Made by a program: the position numbers and the translations under genes
DNA from: JAHELQ01 sp964491915
GTDB lineage: Bacteria; Acidobacteriota; Aminicenantia; UBA2199
NCBI GenBank assembly: GCA_964491915.1
Contig: CAZBHS010000003.1
Location: 121,352 to 185,351 of the forward strand
DNA: 64,000 nucleotides
Direction of reading: 5' to 3'
In this document: positions 38,107 through 48,400 of the stretch, piece after piece
How positions within the stretch are numbered: position 1 is the first letter of the stretch
How the letters are laid out: every line of letters starts with the position of its first letter
Notes under the pieces: generated by a model
Databases searched by the model: none
Seen by the model: the letters and a program-made list of their open reading frames with translations, nothing else
Told to the model about the DNA's origin: nothing

Positions 38107-39390
38107 ATGAAAAAAGTCAAGGATGGTTTAAATCTTCAACTGGCTGCATCGCAAAAAGATGTGGACCGTTTGAACAAGGAGTTTTACGGACGGTTCAATT
38201 ATCCCTGGCCTCCCATGACATTTCAGGCGTTTGCCGATCCATCCTTTTGGCCGTGCCATCTGAATCAGGATATCGGCCATTGGCAGGGAGACAGAATCCC
38301 CGCTAACCCGAAGATTTGGGTAGGAGGGTGCGGCACCAACCAGTCGGTGATCACCGCATTGAAATACCCTGAGGCTCATGTTCTCGGCACCGATATATCG
38401 CTGCCTTCTTTGGAAACCAGCGAGGATTCCGCTTTGCAGTTGGGAGTCGAGAATCTTGAGTTGGAAGAGAAGAGCCTCAATAGCGCGACGTATGAAGAGG
38501 AATTCGATTTTGTCATCTGCACCGGTGTGATTCACCATAACGCCGATCCTGCGGTCCCGCTCAAACGGTTGGCAGCCGGCTTGAAACCGGGTGGCGTGAT
38601 GGAATTGATGGTCTACAATTTTTATCATATGCTGCTTCAGGGAGCCTTTCAGACAGCCATCCGCGGGTTGTGCGGAGACGGCGCCTCCATGAGTATGGAG
38701 GAAGAACTCAAAACCACCAGAGAGCTTATCCGCTCATTTCCCGAAAGGAATTTGATGGCGGATTTTTTGAATCAATTTGCCAACGCCTATGAATCGGATC
38801 TGGCTGACAATCTGTTGCAACCGGTCATGCATAGTTACACCATCGAAACTTTTGTCGAAATGCTGGACGAAGCGGGTCTGGAACTGTTACTTCCTTGCGT
38901 CAATCAATTTGATCGGACCGATAACCGGTTAAGCTGGAATATGCGCTTCGATGATTCCAGTCTTCAAAAGCGGTACGAAGCGATGGAGGATGCCAAACGC
39001 TGGCAATTGTCCAACTTGTTACTTTTTGAACGGTCGCCGATGCTCTGGTTTTATGTACAACGGAAAGATTCTTCGTTCTCGCGAAAAAGCGAGCGGCAGG
39101 TCTGCGAAGAATTTTTGGCTAATCGGTTTGAAAAAAAATCTACCAATGTCCGACTATTTTCCCGAGACGAAAAGGGAGAATACCTGGAACAATCTCAACA
39201 CCAAACCTTTCCCGGCCCTTTGAGCACTCATGATCATCTGGCTAAGTTGGTTTTCAACGCCGCGGATCCGGCAAAGACAATGAAAGAGATTTTTCAGGAA
39301 TTGCAGTTGGAACCGACATTTCAGAATATCAACCGGGTGCGGGTCAATTTAACCACGTCGGCATTCCCTTACCTGACATCAGTGAAATAG
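38107..39390 (+). CDS. Class I SAM-dependent methyltransferase, free-standing
   Basis: 427 residues from the ATG at 38107. The SAM-binding segment reads GGCGTNQS near residue 78, followed by LGTDIS near 98 and a motif IV-like region FVICTGVIHHNADP near 135. A C-terminal part of about 170 residues has no domain I can name. It ends SAFPYLTSVK, with neither the acidic aromatic tail nor the basic tail. The gene lies between an NRPS protein ending in a T domain (Asn) and a protein starting with a KS, 22 and 17 nt from each. This suggests methylation at that handover, or of the finished product. The target atom is unknown. Confidence 0.82.
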   Translation: MKKVKDGLNLQLAASQKDVDRLNKEFYGRFNYPWPPMTFQAFADPSFWPCHLNQDIGHWQGDRIPANPKIWVGGCGTNQSVITALKYPEAHVLGTDISLPSLETSEDSALQLGVENLELEEKSLNSATYEEEFDFVICTGVIHHNADPAVPLKRLAAGLKPGGVMELMVYNFYHMLLQGAFQTAIRGLCGDGASMSMEEELKTTRELIRSFPERNLMADFLNQFANAYESDLADNLLQPVMHSYTIETFVEMLDEAGLELLLPCVNQFDRTDNRLSWNMRFDDSSLQKRYEAMEDAKRWQLSNLLLFERSPMLWFYVQRKDSSFSRKSERQVCEEFLANRFEKKSTNVRLFSRDEKGEYLEQSQHQTFPGPLSTHDHLAKLVFNAADPAKTMKEIFQELQLEPTFQNINRVRVNLTTSAFPYLTSVK

Positions 39391-39407
39391 GCTTATTAAG
39401 GAAATCA

Positions 39408-42400
39408 ATGAATAATATGGATGGTCAACCGGATACTACCGGACTTGAAATCGCGGTCATAGGAATGGCGGTTCGCTTTCCCGACGCCGGCAATATAGAT
39501 GAATTCTGGGCGAATCTTGATCAAGGTGTTCATTCGGTGCGTTTTTTTACCGATGATCAATTGATGGAAAAAGGCGTTCCTATAGAAATTTCCGAACGTC
39601 CCGATTTTGTCAAAACAAACGGAGCGACCCTGGCTGGCAAAGAGCTATTTGATGCCGCCTTCTTTGGATATATTCCCGATGAGGCGCGGGAGATGGATCC
39701 GCAGATTCGTATTTTCCATGAAGTGGTCTGGCACGCTCTGGAAAACGCCGCCTATGATCCATTGGCATACAAAGGACTCATCGGTCTCTATGCCGGAGCC
39801 TCCCCAAATTTTTATTGGGAAGCGTTAGCTAAAGTGGCCAGCGGTGAAACATCCGCTTCCCGGTTGGGCGCCAATTATGGTGGGGACAAAGATTTTCTGG
39901 CCACTCGGATTTCCTACAATCTCAATCTCAGAGGCCCAAGCATCAATCTTCAGACTGCCTGTTCCACAGGGTTGGTCGCCATTCATCTGGCGTGTCAAGC
40001 GCTTTTAAGCGGCGAATGCGATATGGCTCTGGCTGGAGGCGTCGGCATTTCCACCAGGCTAACCGCCGGATATATTTATCAAAAAGGTATGATTAGCTCA
40101 CCCGATGGGTTATGCCGTAGTTTTGACGCCGCCTCCAACGGGACCACCGGCGGCGAAGGGGCGGGGGTTGTACTGCTAAAGCCGCTGGAGGAAGCGCTGG
40201 AGGGGAAAGACTATATCCATGCCGTCATCAAAGGCTCGGCCCTCAATAATGACGGCAAATCAAAAGTAGGCTTCACAGCGCCCAGCACAGCGGGGCAGGC
40301 GGGAGTGATACGCTCTGCCTATAGGGCGGCAGGAGTGGATCTCGGAACAATCTCATACATTGAAGCCCATGGCTCAGGAACAAGCCTGGGGGACACGATT
40401 GAAGTGGAAGCCTTGAAATTGGCGTTCGGATCAATGGGGCATGGCGCGATTTGCCTTGGATCGGTAAAGACCAATATCGGCCACCTGGATGCTGCAGCCG
40501 GAATCGCGGGTTTCATCAAGACTGTTCTGACATTAAAAAATCGCAAGATTCCCGGAACTCTTCATTTCGAAACCCCTAATCCCAACATTGATTTCGAAAA
40601 TAGTCCGTTTTATGTGTCTGCAGATGCGGTACCATTGCATGAAAAAAAATTCCCCTTGCGGGCGGGGGTCAGCTCCTTTGGAATCGGCGGCACAAACGCC
40701 CATATAGTCATTGAAGAAGCGCCTTTGATCTCTTCTTTCAAAAAAAAACCAAAAAACCATCCCCATCTCATTCCACTCTCGGCAAAGAGTGAAGAGGCAT
40801 TGGATGAAAATACCGCTGATTTGGCCGGGTATCTTGCCGGTTCCAGTGATATCGATATTGCCGATTTAGCCTATACGCTTCAAGTGGGACGGGCCGATTT
40901 TAGATTCCGCCGTTTTATGATTGCGAAGGATGTCGATGAATTGAAGCTGACTTTGCAAAATGAAACGTCCAGGGGAATCGTCACCTCTTGCGTCCAAAGG
41001 GAGAATCCCCCTGTCGTATTCATGTTCGCAGGCCAGGGTTCCCAATATCCGGGCATGGCTTTGCACGTCTACAGGGAGTTTCCGCAATTTAAAAGCCGGA
41101 TGGATTCTTTGCTCGACATCGCTGAAGGTTTGGGAGCCGGAGGTTGCCGGAATTATCTACTTTCAGCTTCAAACGACGATATGAACAAGATAGAAGGGGC
41201 CGCCGAAAATTCCCAATTGATTATTTTTATGTTCGAGTACGCGGTGGCGCGTTTGTTGATGGATTGGGGGATTCGTCCCGATACAGTGATTGGGTATAGT
41301 TTTGGAGAATATGTGGCAGCCTGTGTCGCCGGAGTTTTTTCTGCTGAAGATATCATGAAGGTCATTTGGACCCGTGAGAATCTTGTACAGGCGCAACCGG
41401 TGGGGGGAATGCTCAGTGTCCCTATGACCCATGAAGAGGCGGCTCCATTTCTGACTGGAGATCTTTCCCTCGCCATCGATAATGGAGAATCGTGTGTCCT
41501 CTCGGGTCCGCTTGCCGAGTTGGCCAAAATCGAGGAAACACTAAAAAGCAGAAGAATGTTGGGAGTCCGGCTGAATATAGAATACGCGGCCCATTCCCAA
41601 CTAATGGCTCCGGCGGTCAAAGACCTGGTGGGAGCCGTTAAGGGCATTCGTCTATCTAAAGGAGATATACCGGCAATCTCAGGGATTACCGGGAATTTTA
41701 TGACCGAATCCCAGGCTCTGGATCCTGGTTATTGGGGAGAACATTTAAAACGACCGACGCTATTTTATCAGGGGATCTGCAAATTGTTGGATAATGAAAC
41801 AGTTTTTATCGAGATTGGAGCCGGATGGGACCTCTGTGCCTTGGTAGGGCGTATTGTCGGCAGTGGCGCCGCGAACCGGTTGGTAAGCCTGGTTCCTCCG
41901 GCGCAAAAGAAACAGTCGCCTCTGGATTTTTGGTGGAAAAAGATCGGCCAACTTTGGGGACATGGAATAACGGTTGACTGGGCGGCCGTTGCTCGGCGGG
42001 AGGCTCGATACCGATTGCCGCTTCCGGGCTATCCATTCCAGAGACAGGATTTTACGTTGCCGGAACGTTATCATCGCCAGCTTCTCTCCGGCGGCGGTAA
42101 TTCTGAGAACACCGGCACACTGCGCAAGCGGGATAGTATCGATGAATGGCTCTATATCGCTACCTGGAAACAATCTCCGGCTTTTTCCCCTGCGGGGATC
42201 ACCGGGCCGGCCGGAACTGTTTATCTAGTATTTCTGGATGACATGGGGTTTGGGGAGGGTATCCTACATGAATTAAAACAGCATGACGTTACTGTCATTT
42301 CAGTAACCAGGGGGGCTGTTTTCGCCGCCTCAGGTCCCGACAGCTACAGCGTTGATCCCCTTGACAAATCATCGTATCTATCTCTGGCACATGATTTAAA

Positions 42401-45400
42401 ACATAGGGGCTTATTACCGACCCGTGTGATTCATACCTGGAGTTTCGACACTTCCTCTTCCTCATTGGGGCTGCTTAGCCTTGTTCATTGGGCGGCGGCG
42501 TTAGGTATAGCCGGTGATGAAACCCCGGTGAAAACCCTCGCGATTTCAAATGGAATGCAAGAGGTAACCGGTGAGGAAAGCCTGGACCCATTACAATCGA
42601 CTGTTTTGGGAGCTGTTCGGGTGATGGGGCAGGAGTATTTGCATATGGATTGCATCAGCCTCGATATATCGTTACCGGAGCCGCAACCCGCTTTAACGAA
42701 ACAATGGGCGGTTCAATGCATCGCTGAATTGGAATCCGAATCACCGGACACGCACATTGCATATCGCGGACGGCATCGTTGGATTCAATCGTTTGAATCC
42801 ATCACTCCCTGGAAGGTGGGAACGCCGGAATACACATTGCGGCAGCGGGGTATATACCTGGTTACCGGCGGTTTGGGGTATGTCGGCGGAAGAATTGCTT
42901 CCTACCTGGCGAAAAAAACCGGCGGCACATTGATCTTGACCGGGCGTAGTCCTTTGACCGGCAAAATGGAGAAACGTCTCGCGGAATTGAGGGATCTTGG
43001 CGCGGCAGTCGCTTATTACCCTGTCGATGTGGGGGATAAAGAGCAGATGAACGGTCTGCTGATCTCTGTGTTGAATGAATATGGGACCATTCATGGGGTT
43101 GTCCACGCGGCGGGTATTCCCGGGGGACAGTTGTTCAAAACCATGAAAGATGTCGCTGGTGAAGATATCGAAACGCAGTATCGGGCGAAAGTCATAGGGC
43201 CTCAGGTATTGGCGGACGTTTTCAAAGACCAGAATTTGGATTTTTGTTTGTTGACCACATCCATCGCCTCTGTGTTGGGGGCGCTTGGAAATTCTATATA
43301 TACCGCCGCCAACCGGTTTGCGGATGCGTTTGCCGTTTATCAAAACCAGATCCTTTCGAAGCAAGTCTGGTGCAGTATCGATTGGGACCATTGGAACGAT
43401 ATCGATGAAAGTGAAGGGATTCGATTATTGGATCAAATGTTTTCCATGCCGCTTCCCGGGCGACTGATTGTATCTCCGCTCGATCTGAACGCCAGAATCC
43501 GGCAATGGGACAAGGCCTCTCTTTCAGCAGACCAAATGGAAGACCATGATAAGCATCTGGCTCTCTCCCAGCGGCAGGATCGACCCATGCTCACGACACC
43601 GTTTGTGGCGGCCCAAACGCCATTGGAGCAAAAATTGGCCGATATTTGGGCGCAGTTTTTTGGGTTTACGGAAGTGGGAGTCGAAGATGAATTTTTTGAA
43701 TTGGGCGGCGATTCTCTCAAGGCGATGACCGTCTTGTTGAAAATTAATCGATCGTTTGATGTGGAAGTCCCGTTGTCGGAACTATTCCGCCTCTCGACTG
43801 TCCGGGGAATGGCGGGATATATTAAATCCGCTTCGAAAGAAGAATCGCAGATTATTTCACCAGTTGAAAAAAAAGAATACTATTCGGTGTCGTCCGCCCA
43901 AAAGAGAATGTTTTTGTTACAGCAAATCATGCCGGACACAATTGGATACAATGAGCTGTCCGTTGTCAGTTTGCAAGGAGATTTTTCTCTGGAACGGTTC
44001 CAGGAAGCCGTGAGAAGCATTATCCAGCGTCATGAATGTTTTCGCACCTCTTTTTTTATGGTAGAGGGGCAGCCGGTGCAGAAAATTCTCGCAGAAGCGG
44101 ATTTCTCGATTGAGCGTCTAGATTTCAAGGAATCCGTTGACGCATGCATCGATGGATTTGTCCGGCCCTTTGACCTGTCTGTCCCGCCGCATGTGCGCAT
44201 CGCGATTGTTCCCCAGAAAGAGGACCAATGTTTCGTGCTTCTGGATGCGCACCACATTGTATTCGACGGAGTGAGTAAAGCTGTTTTTGTCGAAGAGTTG
44301 ATGCGTCTTTTAGAAGGGGAGTCGTTGCCTCCTATAACCTTGCAATACAAAGATTATGCCGAATGGCAACACCGGTGCCGGGACCAGTTGAAAAAACAAG
44401 AAGCTTACTGGCTGGATCGTTTTTCAGGTAGTATTCCGTCGATTCAGCTTCCACTGGATCACCCCAGGCCCGCGGTTCAAGATTTTTCCGGTGGAGCGGT
44501 CGGTTTTGCCATTGGCCAGGAAGAAACCGATGTATTGATACGAGTGGGAAGAGACAATGGCATAACCTTGTATATGATGTTGGTGGGGATATTTTCCATC
44601 TTTCTCTCAAAGCTCAGCCGTCAGCATGACGTGATTGTCGGAACTCCGACGGCAGGGCGCGGCAATCTTGATATTTCAGAAATAATCGGTATTTTTGTCA
44701 ATACCATATGCGTCCGTACCCATGTGGATCCAGGCATCCGGATTATTGACTATTTGCATCAGGTCAAAGAGACGACGCTTCAGGCATTTGAGAATCAGGA
44801 TTTTCAATTTGAAGATTTGGTGGAGCAGTTGTTAATCAACCGGGATACAGGCCGGAATCCATTGTTCGATGTCTTATTCGTTTTCCATAATGTCGATGGG
44901 CCTGTCCTTGGGCATCCCCGGCGGGGGAGCGGAGAATTGGTTAGCTCCACCGTCAATGTCGCTCCCAGGATTTCTAAGTTCGATCTGACCCTGAACGGCG
45001 AGGAACGGAACCGGGAGATAGTCCTTAAATTTGAATATTCCACAGCGTTGTTTCAGGAAACGACGATGTTACGGTTTGTCGATTATTTTAAGCGAATTGT
45101 TTCCGCGGTGGTCAACCGTCCTGATACGCTGATTTCCTCTATTCAATTACTCGATGATGAGCAACGGCGACAGGTGCTGCATGTTTTTAACGAGACCGCG
45201 GGTCTTTGGCCTAATGGCGCCACTTTGCTCGATATATACCGCGGCAGGTTGGACAGAGGTCGGGATGATATTGCGCTGCTGGATGGAAATAGCGCTCTCA
45301 ACGCAGGCCAGTTCCACAACAATGCGAGACGAGTGGCGGGCGATCTTCAGAAGCGGGGATTCGCCCCTGGAATGATATGCGCCATCAAGGCGGAACGGTC

Positions 45401-48400
45401 CATGCAAATGATCGTCGGTATTTATGCGGTCATCCTGGCGGGCGGCGCTTATCTACCGGTAGATGCCGCCATTCCGGATGAACGATTGTCGTTCATTTTG
45501 AAAGACAGCGGATGCAATTTTCTGTTGGTGGATGCGGGGAAAACGCGTTCGCACTCGCTTGAGGTTGAAATATTGGAACTTTTATTGGAGAGTGGATCCG
45601 GGGATACTCACCTGGCGGCACATGCGTCCATATATCCCGAAACTCCCGCGTACATCATTTACACATCGGGCTCCACAGGAGTTCCCAAAGGTGTGGTTGT
45701 GGAACACCGCAGTGTTGTCAATATATTGTCCCATCTAGAGGAATTGTATCCGTTGGCGGCAGGGGACGCCTATTTGCTGAAAACCAATGTGACGTTTGAT
45801 GTGTCGGTAACCGAAATTTTTTCGTGGATTTTTGGGAATGGAGCGTTGGCTATTCCTCGACCCGGCATTGAAAAAGATGTGGACGCCTTAATAGATTTCA
45901 TCAAACGAGCGGGAGTGACCCACGCCAATTTTGTTCCCTCTCAATTATCGGTATTCATTGATTACTTGCGCAATTCTGAAGATCTGAAGGGGCTCGCTCT
46001 TAAATATATCTTCGCCGCTGGAGAGGCGTTTTTCAGCAATTTAGCGGAAATCCTGAAACAATTGCAATGCCCCTTCCGCGTGGATAATATCTATGGTCCC
46101 ACCGAAGGAACGATCTATGCCACAGGCTATTCGCTGGAGGATTTTTCCGGCAACCATTGGGTTCCTATTGGTAAACCTTTAAAAAATATTCATTGCTATA
46201 TCCTTGATCCCGAGGGGCAACCGTTACCGATGCTGGTTCCCGGAGAATTGTATCTAGGCGGTGAATGTGTTGCCCGCGGTTATCTGAACCGGCCTCAATT
46301 GACGGATGAACAGTTCGTAAAACCGGTTGCCGGTTCGGGTATCGATGACGGCCGTCTTTACCGGACCGGTGATATCGCCCGCTGGCTCGAGGATGGAAAC
46401 ATCCAGTATCTAGGGCGGGTGGACCACCAGGTGAAGATCCGCGGCTACAGGATCGAGTTGGGTGAGATCGAGAATCGCATGATGCAGCATCCCCAGATTC
46501 GCGAGGCTGTGGTTATCACCCGCTATGACCAATCGGGTGATGTGTTTCTCTGTTCATTTTATACAATGACCGAAGCAAAAAACAAAGGACCATTGGCAAA
46601 TGAAACGTTGTTGGAGTTTATGGCCCGGTCTCTTCCTGAATATATGTTGCCCGCTCATTGCATTGAAGTTGAGGACTTTGACCGTACCACCACCGGCAAA
46701 GTGGATCGCCGGGCGCTGGAAACATACCGGTTGCCGACTCATGCAGCCTCTTCTAAACCTATCAATTCACTGGAAGAGCGGTTGCTCGCTTTGTGGGCGG
46801 ATGTTCTGGGAATTGGCGAGGAAGCTATCGGGCGCACCGCTAATTTTTTCCAAACCGGTGGGCATTCATTGAAGATGGCCTCATTATTGGCGAAAATCGC
46901 CAAAACAATAGGAATCAAACTCTCGATGATGGAGGCTTTCCATGCCCCAACCATTGCGGGGATGGCTCGGATATTGCGAGAGAAAGGATATGAAATGGAC
47001 CGTGGCATCAGTTTTGCGGAAGAAAGGGACTATTACCCGGTCTCTCCTTCCCAACGACGGCTGTATATTTTGCAGCAAATCGACCCCGAAGGTACGGCAT
47101 ACCATTTACCGGAAATTGTTTCTTTACCTCAAAATGCTGATTTGGCTGGAATCGAGGCTGCATTTGAGAGGTTGATTCAATACCATGAGAGTCTTCGGAC
47201 GTCGTTTCATGTTGTGGCGGGACAAACGGTTCAACGAATTCACAAGCGGGTGGACTTCAAAATAGAGCGTCACGAGCTAGATCCCGCGACTCAGGTGGAC
47301 GGCGGTAGGATGAGAGAATTTATCCGGCCGTTCGATCTGGCGGTTCCGCCTCTTTTGCGGGTTGCCTCAATTAAAACGGCAGTTGGGGAATGTTTGCTGG
47401 TGGACATGCACCACATTATCTCCGACGGTGTGTCGCATAGAGTGTTGGTCAATGATTTCCAGGCATTTTTCGAAGGGCGGGGCACAGAACCCCCAGCCAT
47501 CCAGTACAGGGATTATTGTGTGTGGTTGCAGGAGGAACTCGGCGGTAATCATTTGGAGAATCATCGGGATTTTTGGTTGCGTCAGTTTGACGCAGGCGTG
47601 CCGGTTTTGGAATTGCCCGTTGATTTTCAACGACCACCGGTTCAAAGTTTTGCCGGCCGTACCATAGGATTCAAACTTTCGCAAAAAGACACCGCCGATC
47701 TATATCGATTGGCCCGAGATAATGACGCGACTTTATATATGGCGCTGTTGGCAATGTATTCGTTTTTACTGTCCCGCCTTTCCGGCCAAAATGATTTAGT
47801 GATCGGGACGCCGGTGGCGGGTCGCGGTCATGCGGAGCTCGAACGGGTTATCGGCGTGTTTATCAATATGATGCCGATGCATTGCATCGTGAGATACAAT
47901 CTGACGTTTGAAGACTATTTATCGCACGTTCGCGAACAATCCCTCGCCGCGTTCGATCACCAGGGGTATCCGTTCGACCTTTTGGTGGATCAATTGGAAG
48001 TGCGACGGGATACCAGCCGCAATCCTGTGTTTGACGCAGCGCTGATGCTGCAGAATTTTTATCGCCGTAATGACGGCGTTGATTCGGAAGGATCGCTTCA
48101 GGTGGAGCATGGCACATCGAAATTTGACATTACTCTATATGTCGAAGAGGGCGACAGGCACCTGTCTGTGGCCTTTGAGTATTGCACGCAATTATTTAAA
48201 GATGAAACCATCGAACGCTTCGCCGGTTATTTCCGGGAAATTGTCGCCGCTGTTTGCAGCGAACCCCATGCCCTATTGGCCGATATTTCCATATTGCCGG
48301 AACAAGAACGTAAATGTGTGTTGGAGGAATTCAACCAAAGCGCTGGAGATTATCCCAAAAACGATTCAGTTTTTGATTTATTCAAGCGACAGGCGGAAGA

